DNA of 64,000 bases from Heloderma charlesbogerti. Lineage: Eukaryota > Chordata > Lepidosauria > Squamata > Helodermatidae. Of this stretch, positions 22,680 to 33,856 are shown one piece after another. The notes beneath the pieces are model-generated. The model had not been told where the DNA came from. It did no database searches and saw only the letters and a list, made by a program, of their open reading frames with translations. A program made the position numbers and the translations under genes. Every line of letters begins with the position of its first letter. Position 1 is the stretch's first letter. Location of the stretch: NCBI GenBank assembly GCA_026122225.1, contig JANEZZ010002205.1, positions 310,001-374,000 of the forward strand, in the 5' to 3' direction.

Positions 22680-22885
22680 GGAATGTAGGAAACTGGTTTT
22701 TACTGAGTCAGACCCTGGGTCCATCTAACCCAGTATTGCCAACACTGACTGGCAGCAATGGTTCTTCAGAGTTTCTTTCAGGCAGGATTATTTTTTAGCC
22801 AGTACCTGGAGATGTCGGGGATCAAACCTGGGAACTTCTGCATGCAAAACAGGTGCTCTATCACACTGAGCTATGCCTCCTCCCC
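22680..22885 (-). mobile_element. tRNA-derived SINE
   Basis: Reverse complement of a SINE with tRNA-like head: 'gggatcaaacctgggaacttctgcatgcaaaacaggtgctctatcacactgagctatg' covers the A and B boxes. The 3' end carries 'actgagtcagaccctgggtccatct'. A related copy is at 29790-29995; plus-strand copies at 32018, 43297, 44380 and 53290. Confidence 0.82.
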
Positions 22886-22969
22886 AAGTGTCTGGATGTT
22901 CCCCACAATATGGTCCCTACAAATGGAGTGTTTGCATTCTAAAATCATCCCATTTGATTATTTTATTTG

Positions 22970-23195
22970 ATGATGAGGAACTCCGTCATGCCCCCTCTTT
23001 AATGAGCTTCCGTCGTGCATTAAAAACGTGGTTGTTCAGGCAGGCATTTGGGGTGGGTTAGGGTATTTTAGAAAATGTTTTTATTGTAGAATTTTATTGT
23101 TTTAAACTGTTTTATTGTGTGCTGTACATCGCCCAGAGTGGCTGGGTGACCAGCCAGATGGGCGATTAATAAATTTAATAATAATAATAATAATA
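22970..23195 (+). mobile_element. L2-group LINE 3' end next to a splice acceptor
   Basis: Begins 'aactccgtcatgccccctct', ends 'cgcccagagtggctgggtgaccagccagatgggcgattaat' and an (AAT)n tail. The tail stops only about 26 bases before the WxxW-2 exon. Confidence 0.82.
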
Positions 23196-23222
23196 ATTTC
23201 CCCTTTTCCATGCCTCCTTCAG

Positions 23223-23394
23223 TTTGCACTACACGCTGGTTTGACCAAGATGATCCTGCTGGAACTGGGGACTATGAATTCCGTGCCGATATTGGGGATA
23301 AGAATCCTGATGAAATTTGCTCCGAACCAATGGCAATAGAGGTCCAGACACTTGACGGGACTCCAGCTTCTGAGACCGGACAACACTTTTCTGC
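23223..23394 (+). CDS. WxxW domain 2, N-terminal exon
   Basis: 172 bp after ccatgcctccttcag, ending before GTGAGC; in phase 1, out phase 2. Reads C-T-T-R-W-F, DQDDPAGTGDYE, DEICSEP, IEVQTLDG, PASETGQ. Same length as the other three first-half exons. The first Trp of WxxW is threonine here. Confidence 0.88.
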
Positions 23395-23819
23395 GTGAGC
23401 ATTCAGAATTCTGGGAAATGGGTTTAGGATGTTTATGGGGGAACTTTTTAAAAAAATATTTTACTGTGCCCTACGTTTTGATTTCATGTCCAAGCTAATG
23501 TTCCAAATTTCAGATTGTCCTGACGGAATGAAATTGAGGGTGATAGGGACCTATTTAAATAGTGTAGCAGTACCATGGGAGTCGTTTCCCTTTGGGTTCA
23601 TCCAGTGAAGAGGAAGTTCTGGATATTTTTCCTGAAGCCCTAAACAAATTGGGATCTGATTTTGCATGTATGTTTGTATTTAGTAAACAAAACTAAATTT
23701 AAAAAGTACGCCATGTTAATTCTGCATGCTATATAATGGCACAAATGTTTCTTTGTTTTTGTGTTTTCCCAGTAGTTAAATACTTGATTAGACAAAGGAA
23801 TTCAAGAAAGCACACTAAC

Positions 23820-24145
23820 ACTGCAATCCTATACCCACTTACCTGGGAGTAAGTGCCACTGAACTGTAACCGTGCAATCCTACACATGTCTACTCAGAAG
23901 TAAATCCCATTGAGTTCAATGGGGCTTACTCCTAGGTAAGTCAGTAAACACACTTAGGGTGCAATCCTATGCATGTTTAGACAGAAAAAAGTCCTACTAC
24001 TCCCAGCATGCCCCAGCCAGGATGGCTGGCTGGTGCATGCTGGGAGTTGTAGGACTTTTTTTCCCATCTAAACTTGCATAGGATTGTGCCTTTACTAGAA
24101 TAAATCCCATTAAACACTGTGGGACTTACTTCTGAGTAAACATGC
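23820..24145. mobile_element. Palindromic short interspersed elements
   Basis: 23820-23960 repeats 'gcaatcctatacccacttac', 'aagtaaatcccattgagttcaatggggcttactcc'. 23960-24095 is a near-perfect stem: 'tgcatgtttagacagaaaaaagtcctac' against its complement around 'cccagccaggatggctggctgg'. Same family as 61181-61550 and 55660-55850. Confidence 0.65.
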
Positions 24146-24770
24146 AGAATATTGCACTGGTGTTTTTTTGTTGTTGTTTAAAAGTTGTATCCAAATACAT
24201 TCCCAAACAAATTCAAAGCGTGACTTGAAACTATTTTTTAATGCATGTAAATTTTTTATAGCATAACTATTCAGTAGTGTGCATTTCCCTTACTTTATTT
24301 TCATACAAAGGAAAAACCTGAAAACTGTTGATTTTAGCATGCCCAACCTGCTGTGTGTGATTTATAGCTATAGCAAATGGGTACCTTAGTGATGGCCGGT
24401 CACCTGGAAAAAGTAAATTACAGCTTTGAAACTGCCCACGTCAACTGGTATTGATTCCATCGACTGTTTTGTTGTTGTGTATGGAATGATGCACTTCTAG
24501 AGAGTGATTTTTTTTTCTGCAGAAAAATATACTAGTGGATTTTTCCATTTATTTATTTAATACATATATAGACCATTTACCATTTTTGAAAAAAAAATAC
24601 AAATACATAAACTGCAGTTTATGAAGGAAAAACCTTAAAATACCTTAAAATGAAACGTTTGTTAAAATATTAAATTAATATTAAGTGCTCACGATGCCAT
24701 AATCGACAAACAAACTGGGCAGCACAAACAATCAGGGAAGGCCTGGGTAAAGAGTGAGGTCTTTGGCACC
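24146..24770. other. AT-rich intron segment
   Basis: No exon recognised. 24537-24735 may be an old reversed LINE tail (TTTATT-rich with poly-A runs). Confidence 0.35.
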
Positions 24771-24771
24771 T

Positions 24772-24950
24772 AAAGGGCCAAGGGCATAGTCTGAAGGCAC
24801 AGGAGGCGGCCACCTTGCTGAAGCTAAGCAAGTCTGGGTCTGGTCAGTACTTGGAAGGGAGACCACCTGGGAACCCCATGGAGCCACCTTGAGTTCCACA
24901 ATGGAAGAAAGCTGGGATATAAGTGTAACGAATAAATAATAGATTGATAG
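24772..24950 (+). mobile_element. 5S-rRNA-derived SINE
   Basis: 'gctgaagctaagcaagtctg...cttggaagggagaccacctggg' matches 5S rRNA. It shares the 'gagttccacaatggaagaaag' body with 10765-10942. Confidence 0.8.
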
Positions 24951-24959
24951 ATAATAGAT

Positions 24960-25037
24960 TAGGTAGGTAGGTGGGTGGGTGGGTGGATGGATGGATGGAT
25001 GGATGAATGGATAGATGGATGGATGGATGGATGGATG

Positions 25038-25083
<46 letters not shown>
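24960..25083. repeat. Compound (GGTA)/(GGAT)/(GATA)n microsatellite
   Basis: Tetranucleotide runs changing from GGTA-like to GGAT to at least ten GATA units, between two 5S SINEs. Confidence 0.92.
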
Positions 25084-25084
<1 letters not shown>

Positions 25085-25258
25085 CCCAAGACATGGTGTG
25101 AAGGGATAGGAGGTGGCCATCTTGCTGAAGCTAAGCAGGTCTGGGTCTGGTCAATGCTTGGAGGGGAGACCACCATGGGAACCACATGTGATGTGGCCAT
25201 CTTGAATTCCACAATGGAAGAAAGGTGAGATATAGATGATACTGATGATGATGATAAT
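25084..25258 (+). mobile_element. 5S-rRNA-derived SINE
   Basis: 'gctgaagctaagcaggtctg' then 'cttggaggggagaccaccatggga', a shared body, and a (GAT)n tail. Confidence 0.8.
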
Positions 25259-25399
25259 GCACACCACATTTTGTGCCTTCTCCATGGTAGGTGGTACTAC
25301 AGAGAAAGCCCACTTCCAGGTTGCTACAAGATGGCAATCCGCAGGTTGCAGTCCAGCCATTAAGGCCTCCTCCAAGGATTGTAATGATTACATAGGTTT

Positions 25400-26005
25400 A
25401 TACTGGGGATGGCGATGCTCCAGGTAACCTGGTCGCAAAGCTGGTCAGGGTTTCATATGCCAACAGCAAGACCTTGAACTTGGCTCAATGGCTAATAGTG
25501 GGCAGTTAGTGCAGTTGCTGGAACACCAGTGTAAGAAGGGAACGGCCATGTGCTCTACTGAGCATTCTGGACACCACATTCTGCACCAACTGCAGCTTCC
25601 GGACCAGACACAAGGGCAGACCCACATAAAGAGTGGAGGCTGGTGGCTCTGATGTCAGTAGAGCTGTAAATCCACTCTGGGTTTGCCAGAACCAGTCAGA
25701 ACTCTAAATCAGCTATCGAAGGTGCTGAACCCAATCCTCCAAATAGGCTGAGCACCTTGGATAGCTCTTTTAGAGTTCTGACTGGTTCTGACTGAACACC
25801 CAGAGCGGATTCACAGCCTCACTGACACTGGATATTGCTGTAAGCCGCCTTGGAGGTGGGGGCTTCTGCCGTGAAAGGCGGACAAGGATTGCTTTAAATA
25901 AATTAATTAAATGAATTAATTAATTAAAGAAAAATTGGAACCACAAGCCTCCACTGCACATAAAGCACATTACGGTAATCTAAACACGGGGTTACCAAGC
26001 ATGGA
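25400..26005 (-). mobile_element. L2-group LINE fragment split by a MITE
   Basis: 25400-25630 is reversed LINE 3' coding text ('accttgaacttggctcaatgg', 'caccaactgcagcttccggaccag'). It resumes after 25956 with 'gcacattacggtaatctaaacacggggttacca'. Confidence 0.7.
25631..25956. mobile_element. Palindromic hAT-like MITE with nested insertion
   Basis: Termini GAGTGGAGGCTGGTGG and AGCCTCCACTG. Identical 8-bp flanks cacataaa (25623-25630 and 25957-25964). About 115 bp of a LINE-tail-like sequence (about 25828-25942, ending in AATT repeats) sits inside. Confidence 0.85.
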
Positions 26006-26036
26006 CTACTCGCATAATGCTATTTCCTCTGAACAG

Positions 26037-26143
26037 GAATGATGCCATTGTTGGCTTTTCCTGCATCAACGCCATGCAGGGGAAAGGACAGCGCTGCCTT
26101 GACTACCAAGTGAGGTTCATCTGCCCACAATCTTTCTGCATTG
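26037..26143 (+). CDS. WxxW domain 2, C-terminal exon
   Basis: 107 bp after cctctgaacag, ending before GTAAGT; phase 2 in, phase 1 out. Reads NDAIVGFSCINAMQGKGQ, CLDYQVRFICP, SFC. Four cysteines in the family spacing. Confidence 0.88.
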
Positions 26144-26469
26144 GTAAGTGTGTTACCCTCAGTTCCTTGAGTCTTGGTGACTAATCGCTTCCTGGAACTA
26201 ATCACTCTTGGCATCTGCTTCCCATTTGCTTCCTCTCATTCTGCTCTCAATACTTGCCAGTCAACCCCAAATCGGAACACACCAAAGGCAAAACTCCTGC
26301 CACTAATCCCGCCCCCCATGCTCACATAAGAAATCCTTACAAAATTCTCCTTGTCTGAATTTCTCCTTGGATTTGGGGGGTTCCACATTACCTGAAAAAC
26401 AACAGCAATGGGAGATCTGCAACGGGAGACATGATAGAGGTGTACAGCATTACGTTTGGTGTGGTGGAG

Positions 26470-26998
26470 TAAGTGGTTAGGGAGACATTTTCCTCCCTCT
26501 CTCACAACACTAGGACCCAATGGCATCCCATGGAGCTGATTGGTGGGAGATTCCGGACAGAGAAAAGGAAGGGCTTCTTCACACAAGTTACACAACACAT
26601 AGTTAAACGAAGGAATTTGCTTCCGCAAGACATAGTGATGGCCACCAATTTGGATGGCTTTAAAAGGGGGATTAGACAAATTCCTGGAGAAGGCTAACAA
26701 TGGCTGCTAGTCCTGATGGCTACCTGTGATCTCCAGGACCATAGAATCATAGAATAGTAGGATTGAAAGTGGTCTGTAAGACCATCGAGTGCAACCCCCT
26801 GCTCAATGCAGGAATCCAAGTCAGAGCATCCCCGACAGGTGCCTAAGTATGCTGGGGAACATGGGCAGGAGGGTGCTGTTGCACTTGTGTCCTGCTTGTG
26901 GGTTCCCAGTCGACAGCTGGTTGGCCACTGTGTGAGCAGAATGCTGGACACTAGATGGACCCTTGGTCTGACCCAGCAGGGCTCTTCTTATGTTCTTA
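26470..26998 (+). mobile_element. LINE 3'-end fragment (CR1/L3-like) with nested CR1
   Basis: The fragment 'aggaatttgcttccgcaaga...ggctttaaaagggggattagacaaattcctgg' through 'ctggacactagatggacccttggtctg...ttcttatgttctt' is split by a reversed CR1 tail at about 26740-26845. A similar unsplit copy is at 43500-43970. Confidence 0.7.
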
Positions 26999-28300
26999 AT
27001 GAAATGTTGCAGTTCAAGGTGCCAGCCATGCTCTCTTCCAATCTACTCCAGCCACCCTCTGGTTTTCCTCACAACAAAACATTCAGTGGCCACTGATCAC
27101 GCTCCATCTTGATTGGGCTCTTTGGAGAGTTCTTTGTCCCCTTAAGGGTTTTTTTGTAATTGTACTTCTGTAAACCCCGGAGTTCCACTGAGCATGCTGA
27201 TGGTGACACCTCCCTGTTGAGACCTCTGTGAACATGCAGTTTGCCACAGTATTAACTTTGTCTGCTCCTCCCCTGTTCCCAGTTCACTAACAGCCAGGTC
27301 TCTAAATTCAGTAAAGACCAAATTCAGTAAGGGCTCATAGGTAGCCAGCAACTAGACCCATTTCCACAAACTCTTCATCGGGGGCCAAACGACAGTGAAC
27401 CTCAAAGTCTATATAAATCTGACAATTTGGGATATATGATTGAACAAGCATAGTAGTAAAACTTCTCAGCCATTATTGAGCTTGGCCTTGGGCAAACATC
27501 GTAGACACCCAGATGTATGTTATTTGGCAATCTATCGAATCAACCAGGGATTCTCATATGGGGATTTGTGATACGCTCTTCTGTTGTCAGGATCCTGACC
27601 ACTGAGTACTATTATATCAGAAAAAAACAAACAATTGTTCAGCTTTGTATCTTATTTAAATAAGCATTTCCACCAGAGAGTTGCCATCTCTGGTGTTTTT
27701 CATCTTCTGAATTATAGACCCTGCTATAAACAGTCTGTTGGAATGGCATTTATTTTTATTTTATACCATGGGGCAGCTGTCTCCCTCAACCTGGAATTCC
27801 CAGGAGAGGGGAAAGGCTGTTCCCATCAAATTCATCCCATCTCACTTTCCTGAGCGATGGAACTTGGAAAGTGAGTTGTCTGGCTGCAGCTCCTAGCTCC
27901 TTTTCCATCCAGGATGGCAGAACGTCCTGCTGTTCCCTCTAGAGAACTGGGCCTGCTACAAGTCTATATCTCCTGCCAAGTTACTCCCACTAGTGGGTCG
28001 GAAGGCAGAGCCTACACAAATCACATCTATTATGTACAGCCGTTGCTGTACATAACAACAGCCTGCCACCAAGCAATACCATCCGCACATGATATCAGGC
28101 CCCCACAGCTCAAGAACTGTGCCACAGTCAGAAAGCAGGTAGTACTCTGCATGTAAAGTAGATAACTCAAGAAAATGAGCCAAGCCACAGAGTGCAGATT
28201 AAGTAACACATAACAATAATTAGCTAAGGCCCCAGATGGGGATGAGGCACTTCCTTGGAGAGCTTGCTTTGCATTAGTCCCCATCCTTCAGCACGAGAAC
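26999..28300. other. Intron, mostly unassigned
   Basis: No exon recognised. 28080-28300 matches intron text at 29490-29605 and 31870-32340 ('gaaagcaggtagt', 'gagccaagccacagag'), showing that the E-type linker also spread together with intron. Confidence 0.45.
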
Positions 28301-28451
28301 ATAAGAAAAGCTGTGCTGGATCAGACCAATGGTGTACATCTTCCATCACTCTGTTCCCATAGAGGCCAACCAGATGTTTATAGGAAGTCCACAAACAGGA
28401 CATCAGGGAAGTAGCATCCCTCCACTAAAAAATTGGGATTTCTTCTCACAG

Positions 28452-28553
28452 GTTCCAAAGACCAGAACACACCAAGACCAGGGCCTGTTACACCTTCTGG
28501 CCCAGCTCCCACCTTGGAACAAGTCCAAAGCAGTCCACACATCCCAGTGAAAG
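28452..28553 (+). CDS. PTS linker exon E1
   Basis: 102 bp after tttcttctcacag, ending before GTATGT; phase 1-1. Reads SKDQNTPRPGPVTPSGPAPT then LEQVQSSPHIPVK. Pro/Thr/Ser-rich; duplicate of E2 (LEQVQSS shared). Confidence 0.8.
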
Positions 28554-28824
28554 GTATGTACATATGCAACACTGAAACCATTTCAAGAGATGCTTGGGAT
28601 ACATTCACAAGAGTCAAAGACCCTATCCTCTTCCTGGAGGAACAAGTCAGATGCAGTCACTGGTTGAAGACTTAGAATGTACAAAATCATGTGCATGCTG
28701 GTAATTTGAAGGGCAAAATAAATGCAAACTGACTGAAGAAAATGAAAGCTATGGCAAACTGAACATGTCGCAATTCGAGAATTAATTTCAGAAATTCTCC
28801 TAGTTAATTCCTCCAGAATCCAGA

Positions 28825-29406
28825 TGTGAAGGTTTGAGACCTACAGAGGCAACAGGGAAAAAGATCAAGCTTAGAGGCCTGGAGTTTTCTGTTGGGAGGG
28901 GGGCAACCCTGAGAGAAATAGTTTCATTTCTCCAGTAAAGTGTCAGTTTCATTTCTCTGCTTAAGTTTCATTTCTTCAGGTTTGAAGCAGTACTTTTGGT
29001 TTTGAGGGAGGAGGGTATATACAGTGAGCAAGAAAGCCAGTAAGAGCAGAGACAGCCAGATCCTGAAGTGAGAGCAGAGTCTGAAGAGGGAGAAGGAAGA
29101 AGCCGCCTAGAAAAGTCTAAGGACAGCTAGGGTAAAGGAACTTGCTTTTTGCAACTTTAATTTTCTTTTAATGCCACTCAGCTCTATTGTCTAAATGTCT
29201 TTAGTTGTGGTTTGTTTGCTTTAAATCTACTAGTAAACTGTTAAGGTTAAATCCTGTATCAAGAGTATCAGTGACCTCCCATGTTCACCCTAAAACCCAT
29301 GCTACTGGGAAGGGGAAGTTTAAAAAAGGAAAGTCGGACTCTTAAGGAGGCAAGAGATCCTTGAGGAGTTGCTCAGGGGGTCCTGGTCCTAAGGCGAACC
29401 TTGACA
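28825..29406 (+). mobile_element. Probable solo LTR (582 bp), different family
   Basis: Starts TGTGAAGG, ends CCTTGACA; flanks ccaga and ccagc agree at four of five bases. The body has a TATATA-like box near 29018 and a late 'cctgtatcaagagtatcagtgacc' typical of retroviral-type LTRs. No internal coding region is present. Confidence 0.55.
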
Positions 29407-29489
29407 CCAGCTGAAGTATCACAAGTCAAAATTAATTAGAGAAACAATATAGGGATGGTATAAATTTTCTCATACCTAGGTATGAGGCT

Positions 29490-29605
29490 CCATAGATCAA
29501 TACTATCCAGTCTACAACTGAATCACAGCCAGAAAGCAGGAACAGGTAACTTGAGAAAGTGAGCCAAGTCACAGAGTACAGATCAAGTCCCACATGCCAC
29601 GAATT
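29490..29605 (+). repeat. Orphan E-unit intron copy
   Basis: 'tatccagtctacaactgaatcacagccagaaagcagg...gagccaagtcacagagtacag' matches the introns before E1 (about 28080) and E2 (about 31880), but no linker exon follows before the next unit. Confidence 0.65.
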
Positions 29606-29614
29606 GTATGCGAA

Positions 29615-29995
29615 CCTCCGGAATGTAGGCCTGGGAGGAAAGGATGAAGAATTGGCTAAAGGGGGGGATTCCATGGGGGGCGGAGGGTGGGAGGCTGTTC
29701 TGCCACGGGTTTTCGGGGGGCCAAATGCCAGTGCATTCGGCCTCACTGAAATCCTTGGCGGAATTCTCCGCCATCCCTAACTACAGGCCATAGGAACATA
29801 GGGAGCTCCCATATACTGAGTCAGACCCTTGGTCCATCTAGCCCAGTACTGTCAACACCGACTGGCACCGGTGCCTCTCCAGGGTTTCAGGCAGGATTCT
29901 TTCCTTGCCCTACCTGGAGAAGACAGGAATCGAACCTGGGGCATTCTGCATGCAAAGCAGGTGCCCTATCACACTGAGCTATGGCCTCTGCCCGG
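29615..29995. mobile_element. Half hAT-like element, then reversed tRNA-derived SINE
   Basis: 29615-29780 is the right half of the 6563-7042 family (ends CTCCGCCATCCCTA). 29790-29995 is a reversed tRNA-derived SINE ('ggaatcgaacctggggcattctgcatgcaaagcaggtgccctatcacactgagctatgg'). Confidence 0.75.
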
Positions 29996-30530
29996 GTATC
30001 CTGTCAAGCCATGCCCACCAGTACGGTCTGGTGAGGCGGGAAGCAGAGGCTACAGAAATCGCTGTGTTCATCTGGTATGTGGAGCCACTGTATGTGTTTA
30101 TGACTCTCCTGCCGCCAAGCAACACATAGCCTCTTTGGGCATCTAAAGTGCGTGGAGTCTCAACACATTCCGAGATGAGCACGCTAGCTCCACCCTCCGG
30201 TGGCGGCGGCATTGTCCTGATTTTCCAGGGTTCTGAATCTTGGGAAGAGCCTCCATGGACAGAGGACAGTCCTCTACATGTGGAGAATGGTGACATGAAC
30301 AGGGTGGACCTGGCACAGTTACCCCCAGTCCCCTTCCTTGCGTACAAAGGCTCCACATGTTTAAAATAACTAGAGCTGTGTGCAAACGGCCTCTTGAAAT
30401 TCTCCACCTGCTTTGTGGGCACAGAATTGGGAGACAATTGCCCCGAATTTCTCCAGGGGGAGGAGACATCCTCTACAGTTTCTCCCAGGTAGGGCTCCCC
30501 ATTGGCAGGGCTTGGAGCACAGCGTCTTCC

Positions 30531-30568
30531 TTCCTTCCTTCCTTCCTTCCTTCCTTCCTTCCTTCCAA
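30531..30568. repeat. (TTCC)n microsatellite
   Basis: About nine perfect TTCC units. Confidence 0.95.
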
Positions 30569-30749
30569 GGGGTTTGGGGGTCTTCGTGCTGCAACAGCAT
30601 CAACTGGCTTGGCAAGCCGGCCCCCAGTTTGCATCCACCTCAATGCAGGTGAGGGCAGTGTTGTGCCCAGCTCCAGGGATGAGGTGGAGTTTGTGCTCTG
30701 CCTCTGCCAAAATCGGTCCTCCAACTTCCTGAAAGCTTTCTCCCCCCGA

Positions 30750-31295
30750 TATCAGGGTTGTATCTGAGCCCATAGAGTCCCAAGGCAGCTCTGATTCTGA
30801 GGAGGAGGAACCATTTGTGGGAAAGGAACGCTCTCAGACTTCAGAGGCACAGCTGGAGGGGGAGCCCCCCCCCCCGGTCACATCCCTGGGAGCGACAATG
30901 AGCCAGGCATGGAAAGGGAGGGACAACTTCAGCTTCTAGATGCCAGGCGCAGGCACAAGCGAGAGATTGCAGGAGCCGAGCTTAGGTGCTCAGCCCAATT
31001 GGCTCGACGTCAACAGCTGCGCCCTGAGGCCCTACGGGAGAGGGGGAGATCTTCCCCTCCCACCCCTTAAGTTCAGAGAGTTGCTGCATTTTTCCCAAAC
31101 GGAGCTCAACTGAGGTCCTAATCCTTAGAAACCCCTAGATGCCTGTTCCTTTGTAGTTCCTCTGAGTCTCAGACAATTAGTATCTGTATGCTTCATTAGG
31201 CTGAATGGAATTAAAGCCTTGGAAAGCAGCCCTTTTGTCTGAGTGTTGATTTCTGGCTATTGGGGGATTCAGTGGGCAACAGGGGCATCCTGACA
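30750..31295 (+). mobile_element. Probable solo LTR (copy 2, 546 bp)
   Basis: TATCAGGG start and CATCCTGACA end; homologous throughout to 3863-4408, including the shared 'gagcccatagag' text and an AATAAA-like signal near 31210. It interrupts the inverted-repeat element around it. Confidence 0.72.
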
Positions 31296-32017
31296 CCCAT
31301 GAAAGAGGCTTCCCTTGTTCTGCCTCATTCAGGATGTTTTATAATGTATTGTCGTAGTGTTTTTGAGCTTACCCAATCATATCTAGCCTCCCAGGCTGCC
31401 TGCATATCCAGATCTGAAAAAGCCCTGTGGGAGGAATTACCTCATGGTGCCTTAAACTGGGCTTTAACTGAAGTGTAGGAAGCTGAGGCAGTTACACAAT
31501 GATACACAAAACTGCACAGGCTGTACAATGAAATGAAAAACAGGATACTTCTGCTGCCTCCTAAATAAGGTAAGCCCAAGAAACCCAACAGGATTTCTTG
31601 TTGGGTTTCTTGAATTTCAAGAAACCCAACAAGGAAACTCAAAGGATTTCAAGAAACCCAACAGAAAAAAACAGGATACCTCAGCTGCCTCCTAAATAAG
31701 GTAAGCCCAAGAAACCCAAACTCAACCCATGAGAATTTCTCCACCATTGAAATTTCTTCACCATTGAATTTATTTTCAAAAGCAATTTCTCTTCTATCAA
31801 ACTGAATGACAGTGGTTGGAAAACATGTGGGAGAAATTTTCGGCACAGCACTAAAAATAACCAAAGAGGTTTAGGATGAACACGCTATCTAGCCTACAGC
31901 TGTACCACAATCTGAAAGCATATCACTCAAGGAAGTGAGCCAAGCCATAGACTACTGGTCAAAGTACACATGATATGCATTATTCAATCCTAAGGAAGGT
32001 AATGGAGGAGGGAAGGG

Positions 32018-32205
32018 CTGAAGCTCAATGTGGTAAAGCTCATACTTTGCATGCCAAAGGTCCTAAGTTCGATACTGGAATCTCCAGGTAGGTCAGGAGA
32101 ATCTCCTGCCTGAAACTCTGGAGAGCCACTGCCAATCAGTCTCAGCAATACTGGCTAGATGGACCAAGGGTCCAACTCTGTATAAGGCAGCTTCCTATTG
32201 TTCCT
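32018..32205 (+). mobile_element. tRNA-derived SINE
   Basis: 'gctcaatgtggtaaagctcatactttgcatgccaaaggtcctaagttcgatactgg' head, and 'ctggctagatggaccaagggtcc...tataaggcagcttcct' tail. Confidence 0.82.
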
Positions 32206-32347
32206 ACTGAGGAGTGGGGTGGGGGAGGAGAAAGACCCAACAAGATCTGGCTAAGGCATAAGTGGGGATGGGTCCATTCCTCAGAGAGCTCCCTCAGTTG
32301 CGCCAGCCCTCACCCTTCAGCATCTAACTCTGAATCCTTTCCAACAG

Positions 32348-32449
32348 CTGGCGAAGACCAGACCACACCAGGACCAGAGGCCGTCACATCTCCTGCCCCG
32401 ACTCCCACCTTGGAACAAGTCCAAAGCAGTTCACACATCACAGTGAAAG
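32348..32449 (+). CDS. PTS linker exon E2
   Basis: 102 bp after gaatcctttccaacag, ending before GTAGTG; phase 1-1. Reads GEDQTTPGPEAVTSPAPTPT then LEQVQSSSHITVK. The donor GTAGTG is weaker than that of the sibling exon. Confidence 0.8.
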
Positions 32450-33694
32450 GTAGTGGAGGTTGGAAGCATGGAGTGGAGGGTGGAAGCATGGAGCCTCCAT
32501 GCTCAATGGCGATATACCTTTGAATCACAAATGCTGGGAACAGACAGGGGGGGTGGCCATTTACTTCGTACCCTCCTTATGAGTTTCCCAGAGGAACTTG
32601 GATAATCCCTGCTGTACGAGAACAAACAATGAGGAACTTGGATAATCCCTGCTGTACAAGAACAACCAATGAGAGGTTGTTCCCCCAAAGTGAGGGGGAC
32701 ATTGGAATGAACAATTTTTTTTCAATAATAGACAATTAATTATTTTAATAGAGAAGGACCTGATCCCCAAGTTTGTTGACAATGAAATGTAGTATAGGTA
32801 CATTGCAAAGTGGCAAAGTGGTTGCATGAAAAACAAAGAGTCTTGTTAATCTGATAATCCTGCTAAATAACAAAAAATATCTAGACGTCCAGGAGATCTA
32901 GGGATGGCTGAACTCAGTAATGGCAGATGGGTACACAGTCACTGGACCCATTTCCATAAAGTCTATCAGGCATGATATTAGAGAGCATCATCCATCTATA
33001 TAAATCCTCTACATATTGGGACGTTACTAAACAATGCAATAACTATTATTAGAATGTACGCCTTTGTGGCAGGGATCTGCTGTTTTATTCTTATTATGTT
33101 CAGTGCCATGTGCATCAATGTTGCTATAATAATAACAACAACAATAACAAAAATGACTACCTTATGCCCATGGATTTCAGTGATCCATTGGCTTCGTTCA
33201 GACATACCGCAGCTTAACAAACTGAGATATGCATGAGCCTTTTGCCAGCCCATTCATACGAATATAAGAAGAGCCATGCTGGATCAGACCAAGGGTCCAT
33301 CTAGTCCAGCATTCTGTTCACAAAACATCTTCATGCTGCCGCTTGCCATTTCAGTGTACAACGATAAGCCAGGAAGTCTTCACTTAACCATAGTTTCCCA
33401 TTATATCCAACCCAGAAAACCATGATGGGCAGGTTAGGAACAAGCCCTAATCTTAAACCACAGATTAAAGCTGGTTGAAGATCCTGGCATGTTCCAAACC
33501 TGGTAATAATAGTTCCCTGGTTTTCATGGAAAATTATGGCTAATTGAAAGCTTCTGGGGTTAATGACAGTGTGCTGGGAAGGGAAGGGAAGGGGAAGGGG
33601 GTTGTTATATTTATATCCTGTTTTAAGCCTTTCTCAATTGGGAGGGTGAGCAATGCAAAGGGATCCCCCCCCGATGCCGCCACGTAACAGCAGG
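32450..33694. other. Intron, little recognised
   Basis: 32570-32660 contains a short tandem duplication ('gaggaacttggataatccctgctgtac' twice). 33256-33325 is a LINE-tail stub. No exon seen. Confidence 0.45.
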
Positions 33695-33856
33695 AACATA
33701 GAATCATAGAATCATAGAATAGTAGGGTTGGAAGGGGCCTACAAGGCCATTGAGTCCAACCCCCTGCTCAATGCAGGAATCCAAGTCAGATGGCTGCCCA
33801 GCCTTGTCTTGAATGCCTCCAGTGTGGGAGAGCCCATCACCTCCCTAGGTAATTGT
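33695..33856 (-). mobile_element. CR1 3' end
   Basis: 'aatcatagaatcatagaatagtagggttggaagggg' start, 'cctccctaggtaattg' end; reversed CR1 tail. Confidence 0.85.

Larger units (their letters stand above)
30369..31858. mobile_element. Long inverted-repeat DNA element with nested LTR
   Basis: The left end 'agagctgtgtgcaaacggcctcttgaaattctcc' matches both ends of 48137-49295, and the interior shares the 'gcaacagcatcaactggcttggcaagccggcccc' segment (inverted there). It is split by a solo LTR (30750-31295) and contains (TTCC)n at 30531-30568. The right part (31440-31858) ends 'gggagaaattttcggcacagcac'. Confidence 0.6.

Noticed and set aside
30180..30300. Candidate linker exon after gattttccag (about 30228)
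   Set aside because: Read in the required phase it meets a stop at once (GG TTC TGA).
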